Shown piece after piece: positions 52,247 through 61,043 of a stretch of 64,000 nt of DNA. Position 1 is the first letter of the stretch, and each line of letters starts with the position of its first letter. A model generated the notes under the pieces. It was not told the DNA's origin. It saw only the letters and a program-made list of their open reading frames with translations, and ran no database searches. The DNA is from Massilia rubra (GTDB lineage: Bacteria > Pseudomonadota > Gammaproteobacteria > Burkholderiales > Burkholderiaceae_D). The DNA lies in NCBI RefSeq assembly GCF_011682065.1, contig NZ_VUYU01000005.1, positions 264,484 through 328,483 of the forward strand. Direction: 5' to 3'. A program made the translations under genes and the position numbers.

Positions 52247-54517
52247 ATGAAGCAGTTTCGATTGCCCGGCGCCGCCGGCGCCCGCCACGCAAGACCACGG
52301 TGGCTGGCGCTGCTGGCCCTGTGCGCGGTGCATGTCGCGCAGGCGCAAGGCGCGCTGGCGCCGGATGCCCGTATGCCGGCTGCCGGTACGCCGCCCGCCA
52401 TCACGCAGGCCGCCCGCAGCGCGGCGCCGCCCAAGCCGCTGCCGGAGGGCGACCTTGCCGTGCCCTCGGTCACGGTCGAAGGCGAGCGCCCGAGCAACCG
52501 CATCGACCGCCAGGTCTACGACATCAAGGCGGACGTGAGCACGAGCAACGGCTCGGCGGCGGATGCGCTGGGCAATGTGCCGTCGGTGACGGTCGATCCG
52601 GACGGCAGCGTCAGCCTGCGCGGCAACAACAATGTGCAGATCCTGATCGATGGCAAGCCCTCGGCCATGTTGCAGGGCGAGAACCGTGGTGCGGCGCTGG
52701 CCGCGATGGCCGCCGACGATATCGAATCGGTGGAAGTGATCAACAACCCGGGGGCGCAGTTCGGCAACGACGGCGGCGGCGGGCCGATCATCAACCTGGT
52801 AACGCGGCGCAACCGGCGCGCCGGCGGCATGGGCGTGGCCAACCTGAATGCGGGCACGGGCGGGCGCGCCAACGCGGCGCTGTCGGGCAGCTACAACCAG
52901 GGACGGTTCAGTTTCCAGGGCGGCCTCAACGTGCGCCATGACGGGCGCGATACGCGTGCCACGGTGGCGCGCGAGCGCATCGATCCGGTCAGCGGGGCAG
53001 TGCGGCGCAGCACCCAGGAATCGCGCGGGGAAGGGCTCAACGATGCGTTCGGCATCAATGGCGGCGTGGGCTACAACCTGGGCACGCGCAGCAAGCTGGC
53101 CGCGACGATCGCGTACAGCAAGCGCAGCAACGACCAGCACGGGCGCGACCACTATGCGAACCACAGCGCGACGGGCGAGCTGGACAGCGATGTCACGCGC
53201 ACCAGCGAGCGCAGCGGCAGTAGCGGGAGCAATAGCTGGGGTGTGCGCGGCGAGCACAAGGGCGATGCCGACGGCGAACTGTTCAAGATGGATCTGCGCG
53301 TATCGTCGAGCAGCAACCGCAACGACAGCGCGTACGCGCATCGTTATGTCTACGACAGCGACGGCAGGCAGCGCGCGTTCAGCCGCCAGGGCAGCGGCAC
53401 CCGCAACCGGATGACCGACTGGACCGGCGACTACGAGCGCCCGGTGGATGCGGCCATGCTCAAGCTCGGCTACAAACTGGCGCGCAATGCCGGCAGTGTT
53501 GACGCGCGCTACGTCAACATCGATGCGCTCACCATGGACGAGACCGATAACGCGGCGCGCAGCAACCGCTTCGAGCTCGACGAAACCACGGCCGCGCTGT
53601 ACGGCTCGTGGCAGTGGCGGGTGGACGAACGCTGGGGCGTGCTGGGCGGCTTGCGGGCCGAATATACCCGGCTCGATATCCGGCAATTGACGGCGCGCAC
53701 GGCAGCGCGCAACGACTACCTGAGCACGATTCCGAGCTTCTTTATCAGTTACAAGGCATCCGACCAGAGCACCGTGCGGCTGTCTTATGCGCATCGCATC
53801 GAGCGTCCGGCGGCGGGGGACCTCAATCCCTTCGTGGTGTACCGGGATGAGCTCAATGTATCGTCGGGCAATCCGGGATTGCTGCCGTCGGAGACCGATT
53901 CGCTCGAGCTCGGCCTCGATACCACCCTGGGGCTGGTAGCGACCAACCTGCGCGCGTTTTTGCGCAAGGAACACGATCTGATCTCCGAGCGGCGCTATTT
54001 TATCGGCGACAACGTGCTCCTGACCACGCGCGACAACGGTGGCAGTCGTCAGTCGGGCGGGCTGGAGTTCAGCCTGGGCGGGAAGGTCGGCAAGACCTTG
54101 TCGCTGAGCACCAGCGGGAATGTGGGGTATAGCGAGCAGACGTACCTGAACAGCGGCGGGGCGGTGGTGCGGCGCTCGGCCACCTCGCTCAACGTGCGCG
54201 GGCGCATCAATTATCAGGTGAGTGCGGCGGATCAGTTGCAGGTGGTGCTCAACAGGCAGGGCAAGACCTTGATCGGGCAAGGCGTTCGGGAGCCGAATGC
54301 GACGCTCAATCTCAGCTTCCGGCACAGCCTGACGCCGCGCCTGAATGTGGTGCTGAACGTGACGGATGTATTCGATTCGAACAAGACCCAGACGCGGATC
54401 GACAGCGACATCCTGCGCGAAAGCAGCCTGCGGCGCTACGATGGGCGGCTGGTCTATGTGGGATTGTCGTACCGGCTGGGCGGGGTGACGCCGGGCGCGC
54501 GCCGTCCCGGCGCCTGA
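52247..54517 (+). CDS. TonB-dependent receptor-like outer membrane beta-barrel protein
   Basis: 756 residues. Signal peptide (about 1-34, ending AVHVAQAQ), an unusual Ala/Pro-rich linker (PPAITQAARSAAPPKPLPEG), a TonB-box-like VPSVTVEGERPSNR, a plug-like region (DALGNVPSVTVDPDGSVSLRGNNNVQILIDG) and a barrel of the outer membrane beta-barrel 3 type ending VGLSYRLGG. The C-terminus carries a short extra tail (VTPGARRPGA), so the usual aromatic last residue is absent. It is not near pectin genes and its ligand is unknown. Confidence 0.8.
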   Translation: MKQFRLPGAAGARHARPRWLALLALCAVHVAQAQGALAPDARMPAAGTPPAITQAARSAAPPKPLPEGDLAVPSVTVEGERPSNRIDRQVYDIKADVSTSNGSAADALGNVPSVTVDPDGSVSLRGNNNVQILIDGKPSAMLQGENRGAALAAMAADDIESVEVINNPGAQFGNDGGGGPIINLVTRRNRRAGGMGVANLNAGTGGRANAALSGSYNQGRFSFQGGLNVRHDGRDTRATVARERIDPVSGAVRRSTQESRGEGLNDAFGINGGVGYNLGTRSKLAATIAYSKRSNDQHGRDHYANHSATGELDSDVTRTSERSGSSGSNSWGVRGEHKGDADGELFKMDLRVSSSSNRNDSAYAHRYVYDSDGRQRAFSRQGSGTRNRMTDWTGDYERPVDAAMLKLGYKLARNAGSVDARYVNIDALTMDETDNAARSNRFELDETTAALYGSWQWRVDERWGVLGGLRAEYTRLDIRQLTARTAARNDYLSTIPSFFISYKASDQSTVRLSYAHRIERPAAGDLNPFVVYRDELNVSSGNPGLLPSETDSLELGLDTTLGLVATNLRAFLRKEHDLISERRYFIGDNVLLTTRDNGGSRQSGGLEFSLGGKVGKTLSLSTSGNVGYSEQTYLNSGGAVVRRSATSLNVRGRINYQVSAADQLQVVLNRQGKTLIGQGVREPNATLNLSFRHSLTPRLNVVLNVTDVFDSNKTQTRIDSDILRESSLRRYDGRLVYVGLSYRLGGVTPGARRPGA

Positions 54518-54530
54518 CACCGGGGTGGGG

Positions 54531-54842
54531 TTATTTTGGGGCGCTCAGGCAGGTTTTCATGAACGCCTTGCGCTCGTCGCCCTTTTTACCCGCCGCATCG
54601 GCATTGCAGGTCTTCATTTTGTTCTGCTGCGGCGTGGCGGCCGGGGCCGCCGGCTTGGCGCTCAGGCATTCCTTCATGAAGGCTTTGCGCTCGTCGCCCT
54701 TTTTTCCACTGGCGTCGGCGTTGCAGCTCACCATCTTGTTCTGCTGCGCCGACTTGGCCGCCGGCGCCGCTGTCTCTGGCGCAGCGAAGGCGGCACTGGT
54801 GAAGGCCAGCAGGGCGCAGCTCATCAACATCTTGTTCATCAT
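54531..54842 (-). CDS. PsiF-repeat protein
   Basis: 103 residues. Signal peptide (1-20, TSAAFAAP), then two PsiF repeats: MVSCNADASGKKGDERKAF ending MKECL and MKTCNADAAGKKGDERKAF ending MKTCL, joined by Ala/Pro linkers. PsiF in E. coli is phosphate-starvation inducible; no Pho box was seen here. Two in-frame ATGs (54842, 54839) are both possible behind GAGGAC. Function unknown. Confidence 0.8.
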   Translation of the reverse strand: MMNKMLMSCALLAFTSAAFAAPETAAPAAKSAQQNKMVSCNADASGKKGDERKAFMKECLSAKPAAPAATPQQNKMKTCNADAAGKKGDERKAFMKTCLSAPK

Positions 54843-54974
54843 GATTGTCCTCAGGTTGTTGGATTGTTCCGACTTGCAACAAGATAAATATACGTCAGAT
54901 GCCATGCTCGCCGCGACTTTTTCTTGCGCCCGGCGCTTTTTGGGGTGCTTCCAACTGTCCATGATTTGAAGCGG

Positions 54975-55008
54975 TATAATTGATTTTTCACGGTTCACAA
55001 GCGGTTCA
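54975..55008 (+). promoter_or_regulatory. Promoter and 11-bp direct repeat before the MerR-FolE-BLUF operon
   Basis: TATAAT at 54975-54980 is a strong -10. Downstream of it CGGTTCA occurs at 54991-54997 and 55002-55008, an 11-base period. CarH/LitR-type MerR regulators are known to bind tandem 11-bp direct repeats. Confidence 0.5.
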
Positions 55009-55025
55009 ACATGAAGGGTGACGCC

Positions 55026-56024
55026 ATGAATGAACTTTCTACCGATCACGATACGGTGCGCTCCGACGACACCGGCGCCTACCGCAGCGGCGTGGCCGCG
55101 CGCCTGGCAGGCTTGCCCGTCGAAACCTTGCGGGTGTGGGAGCGACGTTATGGCGTGTCGACGCCGCAACGTTCGGCGCGTGGGCAACGTTTGTATTCGA
55201 GCGCCCAGGTGCGCAGGCTGAGCCTGATCAAGCAGTTGGTCGACCAGGGCCATCCGATCGGCGCCATGGCCCATTTGCCGCTGGAACAGCTCCAGCACCT
55301 GGCCGAGCCTTTGGAAACCGATGCCGGGACCAGCGGCCCGATCCGGGTGGCGGTGGTGGGCGCGGGACTGGCGCGCCAGTTGACCGCCGGCGGGCGCGAG
55401 CTGCTCACGCTCGATGTGCGCCATTCCTGCGCCCGGCTGGACGAGGCGCCTGTCGCCTTGCGCGGCGTCGGCGCCGACGTGCTGCTGATCGAATTGTCGG
55501 AACTGGACGATGCGGCCCTGCCGCTGGTGGCGGCGGCGCGCCTGGCGTGCGGCACGCCGGCGGTGGTGGTGCTGTACCGCTTTTGCGCCAGCGCCACGAT
55601 CCGCCACCTGCGCGCGCTCGGTTGCCTGGTGGCGCGCGCGCCGTCCGACATGGCCGAGGTAGCATTGCTGTGCCAGGTGGCCTTGCCGTCCCGGCGCGCG
55701 CCTCTGGCCGCGCCGCCCCGCGCGCCGCTGGTGCAGCGCGCCGAGGCAGTGGCGCCGCGCCGGCTGGACGAGCAGGCGCTGGCGGCCTTGGCGGCGGCCA
55801 GCAACAGCGTGATCTGCGAATGTCCGCGTCACCTGGCCGAGATTTTGCTGATGATCGGCAGTTTTGAGCGTTACAGTATGCAGTGCGGATCGCGCAATCC
55901 GGGCGACGCGGCCTTGCACCAGGAGTTGGGGCAGGCCGCGGCGCAAGCGCGCGCCTTGCTGGAACATGCATTGGAACGGCTGGCGCGGGCCGAAGGCTTG
56001 CCGCTGCCGGATGGGCTGGCGTGA
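55026..56024 (+). CDS. MerR-type regulator, LitR/CarH-like but without a B12 motif
   Basis: 332 residues from ATG 55026, chosen over ATG 55011 because AAGGG lies 8 bases upstream. Residues about 10-80 form a MerR HTH: YRSGVAARLAGLPVETLRVWERRYGVSTPQRS and RGQRLYSSAQVRRLSLIKQLVDQGHPIGAM, the LitR/CarH pattern. The C-terminal part (about 100-225) resembles a Rossmann-like cobalamin domain (VADVLLIELSEL, VVVLYRF) but lacks the ExHxxG motif needed to hold B12. It leads an operon with FolE and BLUF genes, so light input could come from the BLUF protein. Confidence 0.7.
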   Translation: MNELSTDHDTVRSDDTGAYRSGVAARLAGLPVETLRVWERRYGVSTPQRSARGQRLYSSAQVRRLSLIKQLVDQGHPIGAMAHLPLEQLQHLAEPLETDAGTSGPIRVAVVGAGLARQLTAGGRELLTLDVRHSCARLDEAPVALRGVGADVLLIELSELDDAALPLVAAARLACGTPAVVVLYRFCASATIRHLRALGCLVARAPSDMAEVALLCQVALPSRRAPLAAPPRAPLVQRAEAVAPRRLDEQALAALAAASNSVICECPRHLAEILLMIGSFERYSMQCGSRNPGDAALHQELGQAAAQARALLEHALERLARAEGLPLPDGLA

Positions 56025-56064
56025 GCCGGGCCGCCATTTTTATCTTTTTAAACAGGAATTGAGC

Positions 56065-56772
56065 ATGTCGAACGGACTGACTACCGAATACCAACCCAGC
56101 ACCGTGACGGTGTCGGAGCGCATCCGCGCGCGCCTGGTCGCCAGCAAGACGCGCTTCCACGCCAACGACAATATCGCGCGTTTCATCGAGCCGGGCGAAC
56201 TCGACGAGCTGCTCGACGAGGTCAGCGCCAAGTTGCAAGGCGTGCTCGAGAGCCTGGTGATCGATACCGTCAGCGACCACAACACCCAGGATACCGGGCG
56301 CCGCGTGGCCAAGATGTTCATCAACGAAGTGTTCGGCGGCCGTTATGTGCCGATGCCGCCGGTCACCGAGTTTCCCAACGCATCGCATCTGAACGAGCTG
56401 ATGATTATTGGCCCGATCACAGTGCGCAGCGCTTGTTCGCACCACCTGTGCCCGGTGATCGGCAAGGTCTGGATCGGGGTGATGCCGAACGAGCATTCGG
56501 CGCTGATCGGCTTGTCGAAGTACGCGCGCATCGCTAACTGGATCATGAGCCGTCCGCAGATCCAGGAAGAAGCCGTGGTGCAACTGGCTGACTTGTTGCA
56601 GGAAAAAATGCAGCCGGACGGGCTGGCTGTTGTGATGGAAGCGGACCATTTTTGCATGCAGTGGCGCGGCGTGAAGGATATGGATGCGAAAATGATCAAC
56701 AGCGTCATGCACGGTTCGTTCTTGAAAGATCCGGCGCTGCGGCGCGAGTTTTTGTCCCTGATTAAACGCTGA
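56065..56772 (+). CDS. folE: GTP cyclohydrolase I
   Basis: 235 residues. The zinc and active-site segment RSACSHHLCPVIGKVWIGVMP (Cys and His ligands) and the final-ligand Cys in EADHFCMQWRG are present, with NDNIARFI at the N-terminal region and DTGRRVAKMF. It converts GTP to dihydroneopterin triphosphate for folate or pterin cofactors. Its place between a LitR-like regulator and a BLUF photoreceptor suggests it is a light-induced second copy, as LitR operons often hold pterin genes. AGGAATTGAGC precedes the ATG. Confidence 0.9.
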   Translation: MSNGLTTEYQPSTVTVSERIRARLVASKTRFHANDNIARFIEPGELDELLDEVSAKLQGVLESLVIDTVSDHNTQDTGRRVAKMFINEVFGGRYVPMPPVTEFPNASHLNELMIIGPITVRSACSHHLCPVIGKVWIGVMPNEHSALIGLSKYARIANWIMSRPQIQEEAVVQLADLLQEKMQPDGLAVVMEADHFCMQWRGVKDMDAKMINSVMHGSFLKDPALRREFLSLIKR

Positions 56773-56790
56773 TCTTCGGAGAATCACACC

Positions 56791-57216
56791 ATGCTCGTCC
56801 GTCTCCTGTACGCCAGCCGCGCCATTGCTTCGCCGCAGCCCGATACGATCCACGACATCATGTGCCAGTCGCACGCGCACAATCCCGCCCAGGGCATCAC
56901 GGGCATCCTGTGCCACAGCGAGCACGTCTATATGCAGGTGCTCGAAGGCGGGCGCGAGGCGGTCAACGGGCTGTACGCGAAAATCGTGCGCGATCCGCGC
57001 CACACCGATGTGGTGCTGCTGCACTATGAAGAAATCAACGAGCGGCGCTACGCCGGCTGGACCATGGGTAAGGCCAACCTGGCGCGCATCAATCCGTCGA
57101 CCCTGCTGCGTTTTTCTGACTTGCCGGGATTGAACCCGCATGCCATGTCGGGCAAGAATTCGCTGGCGCTGATCGACGAACTGATGGCCAGCGCGTCGGT
57201 GGTCGGCCACCCGTAA
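56791..57216 (+). CDS. BLUF-domain blue-light photoreceptor
   Basis: 141 residues, a short stand-alone BLUF protein. The key residues for flavin photochemistry are present: Tyr in VRLLYASRA, Asn in HNPAQGITGIL, Gln in YMQVLEGG, and the Trp in YAGWTMGK. Blue light shifts the FAD hydrogen-bond network; output is by protein interaction, probably with the upstream MerR protein. An 18-base gap to folE and a GGAG ribosome site show the same operon. No EAL or other output domain is attached. Confidence 0.85.
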   Translation: MLVRLLYASRAIASPQPDTIHDIMCQSHAHNPAQGITGILCHSEHVYMQVLEGGREAVNGLYAKIVRDPRHTDVVLLHYEEINERRYAGWTMGKANLARINPSTLLRFSDLPGLNPHAMSGKNSLALIDELMASASVVGHP

Positions 57217-57289
57217 GGCAAGGCCGGCCAGCCGCGCCGGGATTGCGGTCCGGATTATCGTGGCCGAAGGCGACGGTCCCATCCATCAG

Positions 57290-57976
57290 TTACGCGACCT
57301 TGATCTGCACCCTGCGCGGTTGCGCGTGCGCCGTTTTCGGAATGCGGATCTTGAGTACCCCGTGGGTCAGTTCCGCGCTGGCCTGTTCGCCATCGAGCTC
57401 CTTCGAGAGCGCAAACGTGCGCTGGTATTGCTGGTGCTTGACCTCGGCGTAGCGCGATTCCATTCCTTCCGGTACATCCAGCGAGACGGCGCCGTTGATG
57501 GTGAGGCTGTTCGTTTCCAGCCGCAGGTCGAGCTTGTCCTTGGACACACCCGGCATGTCGGCCAACAGCGTGATGCCGTTGGCGTCTTCGATCACGTCCA
57601 CCGGCGGTATCAGGATGCCGGTGCGGGCCGCGATGCCGCCGGCCTGGTCCGTGGAGCGGGTTCTGGTCATCTGGCCGGCGCCGCCGCCCGCCGCCGTACC
57701 GCCCTGGTCGCTGGCGGAACTGGCGGACTGGCCGCCGGCATCAGCAGCGCCGCCTGTACCGGCGCTAGGCATCTCATCGCCGCCTACCTCGCTGCCAGCG
57801 CCGCTGCCGGAGTCCGCGCTGCCGCCGCCGACATTGCCGGTATTGCCCGCGCTGCCGGCAATGGCGGCATCTGAGGGATCACCCATCGGCCCCGGATTGC
57901 CCGCCTGGCTGGCCGTACCTGCCGCGCTTGCGGCGCCGCTGTGTTCTTCGCTGTGTTCATTCTCGTTGCTCGTCAT
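57290..57976 (-). CDS. Hsp20-type small heat-shock protein with a long low-complexity N-terminus
   Basis: 228 residues. The alpha-crystallin domain is at about 120-220 (VDVIEDANGITLLADMPGVS, SLTINGAVSLDVPEG, TFALSKELDG, GVLKIRIPK with the C-terminal I-x-I type). The first about 115 residues are an odd Gly/Ser/Ala/Asp-rich low-complexity tract without hydrophobic segments (GNTGNVGGGSADSGSGAGS). It is in tandem with a second sHSP gene 15 bases upstream; an FNR-like box lies before the pair. It binds unfolding proteins. Confidence 0.85.
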   Translation of the reverse strand: MTSNENEHSEEHSGAASAAGTASQAGNPGPMGDPSDAAIAGSAGNTGNVGGGSADSGSGAGSEVGGDEMPSAGTGGAADAGGQSASSASDQGGTAAGGGAGQMTRTRSTDQAGGIAARTGILIPPVDVIEDANGITLLADMPGVSKDKLDLRLETNSLTINGAVSLDVPEGMESRYAEVKHQQYQRTFALSKELDGEQASAELTHGVLKIRIPKTAHAQPRRVQIKVA

Positions 57977-57991
57977 GGTGCGCTCTCCTGT

Positions 57992-58435
57992 TCAGTGAAC
58001 TGAAATACGGCGCGGCTGCGTTGCCTCGCGGCGCGCCACGGTGACGTGCAGCACGCCATCGCGATACTGTGCCGACACCGATTCGGGGTCGATGTCGTCC
58101 GGCAGGCTGACCACCCGCTTGAAGCGGCCGGCGAAGCGTTCGTTGATCTGGACCGTGGCTTGCTGCTGCGCGCTCGACAGATCGTCGGCTCGCTCGCCGG
58201 CGATGATCAGCACCCCGTGTTCGAGCTGGACGTCGATCGATGCCGGGTCGAGCCCGGGCACGAACGCGTACATCTCGACGCTGTGCGGCGTACTGCCGAC
58301 ATTGAGCGCCGGAAAGCCACCACGGCCCAGCCCGCGAATGCTGGGGCCGAGGTCGAGGGATTGCTCGATTTCGCGCTGGAGGCGGTCCAATTCGGCGAAC
58401 ACATCGCCTGGAAACATGGATCGATACATCATCAT
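57992..58435 (-). CDS. Hsp20-type small heat-shock protein
   Basis: 147 residues. A short N-terminal helix (VFAELDRLQREIEQSLDLG), then the alpha-crystallin domain (about 45-140): SVEMYAFVPGLDPASIDVQLEHGVLIIAGER, GRFKRVVSLPDDIDPESVSAQYRDGVLHVTV. It prevents aggregation of unfolded proteins. It starts at a run of three ATG; GGAG lies before. It is probably co-transcribed with the neighbouring Hsp20 gene and may mix with it in oligomers. Confidence 0.9.
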   Translation of the reverse strand: MMMYRSMFPGDVFAELDRLQREIEQSLDLGPSIRGLGRGGFPALNVGSTPHSVEMYAFVPGLDPASIDVQLEHGVLIIAGERADDLSSAQQQATVQINERFAGRFKRVVSLPDDIDPESVSAQYRDGVLHVTVARREATQPRRISVH

Positions 58436-58534
58436 GGTGTTCTCCCGTTTAGCTGATTAGCTGATGGGAGTTTGACCGGGTGCGGCGGGAGTGGTTCGCC
58501 AGCGCCGCCTGGCGCGGCCGTCCGGCGCACGGTG

Positions 58535-58550
58535 TTTGAGATAGATCAAA
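58535..58550. promoter_or_regulatory. FNR/Anr-like box before the heat-shock operon
   Basis: TTTGAGATAGATCAAA matches the TTGAT-N4-ATCAA consensus with one mismatch and is about 100 bases upstream of the Hsp20 start. Low-oxygen control is inferred. Confidence 0.5.
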
Positions 58551-58574
58551 GATGCGCGCAGGGCGCGGCCAGCC

Positions 58575-59345
58575 TTATGCGGCCTGCAGTTCGTGGTACA
58601 GCGCCAGCATTTCCTGGCTCAGCTTGTGACGCGGGTCGAGGTGGATCATGGGCAGGTTGCGGTCGTGCGATTCGCGGATGCGGATCGAACTCGACAGCTT
58701 GTTGGCGAGCACCGGCAAGCCTTCCGCGCTCAGTTCGTTCACCAGGCGCTGCGGCAGCAGGGCGCGCGCCTGGAACTGGTTCACGACGATGCCTTCGATC
58801 GCAAGCGCGGGATTGTGGTCGGCCTTGATCTCGGCCACGTTGGCCACCAGGGTGTAGAGCGCCTGGCGCGAGAAATCGTCGCAATCGAAGGGGATCAGGC
58901 AGCGGTCGGCGGCAATCAGGGCCGACTGGGTGAAGAAGTTGTAGGCGGGCGGGGTGTCGACAAAGATGTCATCGAAGTCCTTGGCCAGTTCGTTCAGGGT
59001 ATCGCGCAGCTTGTAGATTTTGTGGCGCGATTCGAGCTTGGCCTGCAAGTCGCCCAGTTCCGGGTGCGAGACCATGATCGACAAATTGGCGAACGGGGTG
59101 GGATGGACGAAGTCGCCGGCCGGTTTGGGGAAGACGATGAAGTTGAGCATCTGCTCGAAGTAGGCGCCCATGGTCGGGGCTACCTCGTTCATGGCCGCGC
59201 CGAGCAGGTAGCGGCTGGCGTTGCACTGCGGATCGAGGTCGATCAGCAGGGTTTTCTTGCCCTCATGGGCCGCGATGGCTGCCAGGTTGACCGCAATCGT
59301 CGATTTTCCGACGCCACCCTTCTGGTTGAAAATCACACGTTTCAT
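58575..59345 (-). CDS. ParA family ATPase, orphan
   Basis: 256 residues. Deviant Walker A QKGGVGKSTI at residue 8, the Walker A' LLIDLDPQCNASRYLLG at about 34-50, and Walker B IFVDTPPAYN are present. It groups with ParA/MinD-like proteins that partition DNA or protein assemblies. No ParB or parS-like site was found beside it, and its downstream neighbour is the Hsp20 pair. Cargo is unknown; the LEGAMNEVAPTM region may be specific. The ATG at 59345 (MKRVIFNQ) is used. Confidence 0.85.
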   Translation of the reverse strand: MKRVIFNQKGGVGKSTIAVNLAAIAAHEGKKTLLIDLDPQCNASRYLLGAAMNEVAPTMGAYFEQMLNFIVFPKPAGDFVHPTPFANLSIMVSHPELGDLQAKLESRHKIYKLRDTLNELAKDFDDIFVDTPPAYNFFTQSALIAADRCLIPFDCDDFSRQALYTLVANVAEIKADHNPALAIEGIVVNQFQARALLPQRLVNELSAEGLPVLANKLSSSIRIRESHDRNLPMIHLDPRHKLSQEMLALYHELQAA

Positions 59346-59492
59346 CTGCCGGCCCCGGGAAAGTGATTGATTTTTCAATACTAGCATGCTGCGATGCAGC
59401 AAAGGGCGTTGGCGACGGCGCTTGTGCGCTTGATGCGACGTTCGGTCGCAGGCAAGCGCCAGCCGGGCGCGTGGCGCGGCTGGCGTGGGGGA

Positions 59493-59987
59493 TCAGTCTT
59501 CCAGCAGGCTGCGCAGCATCCAGGCGTACTTTTCGTGCGTCTGCATGCGCTGGGTCAGCAGGTCGCAGGTTGGCTGGTCGTTGGCTTTTTCGGCCACGCT
59601 GAACAGGGCGCGCGCGGTACGCACCACGGTGGCCTGGCCTTCCATCAGGTCGCGGATCATTTCCTTGGCGTTCGGCGTGCCGCTGGTCGGGGTGATCGAG
59701 GTCAGCGCGGCGAATTGCTGATAGGAACCCGGCGCCAGCTCACCCAGCGCGCGGATGCGCTCGGCGATCAGGTCGACCGCCAGCCACTGCTCGTTGTACA
59801 AGGTCATGAACATGGTGTGCAGGGTCTGGAACATCGGACCGGTCACGTTCCAGTGGTACTGATGGGTTTTCAGGTACAGGGTGTAGCTGTCGGCGAGCAG
59901 GCGCGACAGGCCTTCGACGACTTGCTTGCGGTCGTCGTCGGCAATGCCGAGGTCGACCATGGGGGCTTGCGAGGTTTTGCTGTTCAT
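59493..59987 (-). CDS. dps: Dps-type ferritin-like DNA-protecting protein
   Basis: 164 residues. The ferroxidase ligands are seen in THQYHWNVTGPMFQTLHTMF (His) and NEQWLAVDLIAERIRALG (Asp, Glu), followed by the C-terminal helices (MIRDLMEGQATVVRTARALF). Dps stores iron in dodecamers and protects DNA from peroxide. It sits 57 bases behind the LLM oxidoreductase gene on the same strand and has its own start ATG 59987; no OxyR box was seen. Confidence 0.9.
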   Translation of the reverse strand: MNSKTSQAPMVDLGIADDDRKQVVEGLSRLLADSYTLYLKTHQYHWNVTGPMFQTLHTMFMTLYNEQWLAVDLIAERIRALGELAPGSYQQFAALTSITPTSGTPNAKEMIRDLMEGQATVVRTARALFSVAEKANDQPTCDLLTQRMQTHEKYAWMLRSLLED

Positions 59988-60044
59988 GAGTGCATGCTCC
60001 TGTATGAAGTAATGAATGGAAAACGGTGAGGAATATAAGCGATT

Positions 60045-61043
60045 TCAGGCCGGCGCGTGCGCCTCGGCGTGGATCTGGCCGACGATCTCGTAGGAGTGCA
60101 GGCGCGCCTCGTGATCGAACACTTGCGAGGTGATCATCAGCTCGTCGGCGCCGGTGCGTTCTATGAACTGCTGCAACTGGCGCTCGACCGTGTGCGGCGC
60201 ACCGATGGCCGAGCACGACAGCACCTGGTCGAGCATGGCGCGTTCTTGCGGGCCGAGGGCGTCGAGGTAGCCGGACACGGGCGGTTGCAAGCGTCCCGGA
60301 CGGCCGCTGCGCAGGTTCACGAACGCTTGCTGCATCGAGGTCGCCAGCAGCGCGGCTTGCTCGTCGGTATCGGCGGCGAAGACGTTAAAGCCGAGCATGA
60401 CGTAGGGCTTGTCGAGCTGGGCCGACGGGCGGAACTGGGCGCGGTACAAGTCCACGGCCTGCATCATCTGGGCCGGCGCGAAGTGCGAAGCGAAGGCATA
60501 CGGCAGGCCGAGGTGGGCGGCCAGCTGGGCGCCGAACAGGCTCGAACCGAGGATCCAGACCGGCACCTTCAGGCCCGCGCCGGGCACGGCCATGACCGGG
60601 CGGCGTGAATTTTCCGCGAAATAATCCATCAGCTCGACCACGTCTTGCGGGAATTCGTCGGCGTCGGACTGCAGGTTGCGGCGCATGGCGCGCGCGGTGG
60701 CCTGGTCCGAGCCGGGCGCGCGCCCCAGGCCGAGGTCGATGCGGCCGGGATAGAGCGACTCGAGCGTGCCGAATTGTTCGGCGATGACCAGCGGAGAATG
60801 ATTCGGCAGCATCACGCCGCCGGCGCCGACCCGGATGGTGGCGGTGCCGCCGGCCACGTAGCCGAGCAGCACGGCGGTGGCGGCGCTGGCGATGCCGGGC
60901 ATGCCGTGGTGTTCGGCCAGCCAGTAGCGCTTAAAGCCCCAGCGTTCGGCATGCTGCGCCAGGTCGAGCGTGTTCTGGAAAGAAACGCGCGCGGTGCTGC
61001 CTTGGGTGATCGGGGACAGGTCGAGTACGGAAAAGGGGATCAT
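60045..61043 (-). CDS. LLM class (luciferase-like) flavin oxidoreductase
   Basis: 332 residues. Typical LLM features are [37 protein letters not shown] at the start, [33 protein letters not shown], and [25 protein letters not shown]. These bind FMN; the protein is of the YhbW/MsnO8-like subgroup, substrate unknown. It is upstream of dps with a 57-base gap. Start ATG 61043. Confidence 0.85.
   Translation of the reverse strand: MIPFSVLDLSPITQGSTARVSFQNTLDLAQHAERWGFKRYWLAEHHGMPGIASAATAVLLGYVAGGTATIRVGAGGVMLPNHSPLVIAEQFGTLESLYPGRIDLGLGRAPGSDQATARAMRRNLQSDADEFPQDVVELMDYFAENSRRPVMAVPGAGLKVPVWILGSSLFGAQLAAHLGLPYAFASHFAPAQMMQAVDLYRAQFRPSAQLDKPYVMLGFNVFAADTDEQAALLATSMQQAFVNLRSGRPGRLQPPVSGYLDALGPQERAMLDQVLSCSAIGAPHTVERQLQQFIERTGADELMITSQVFDHEARLHSYEIVGQIHAEAHAPA

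Noticed and set aside
52166-54520. 784-residue minus-strand ORF opposite the third TonB-type receptor
   Set aside because: The plus-strand frame has all receptor features and this one has none.
54531-54842. Pho control of the PsiF-repeat gene
   Set aside because: No convincing 11-bp-spaced CTGTCAT repeats were found in its upstream region.
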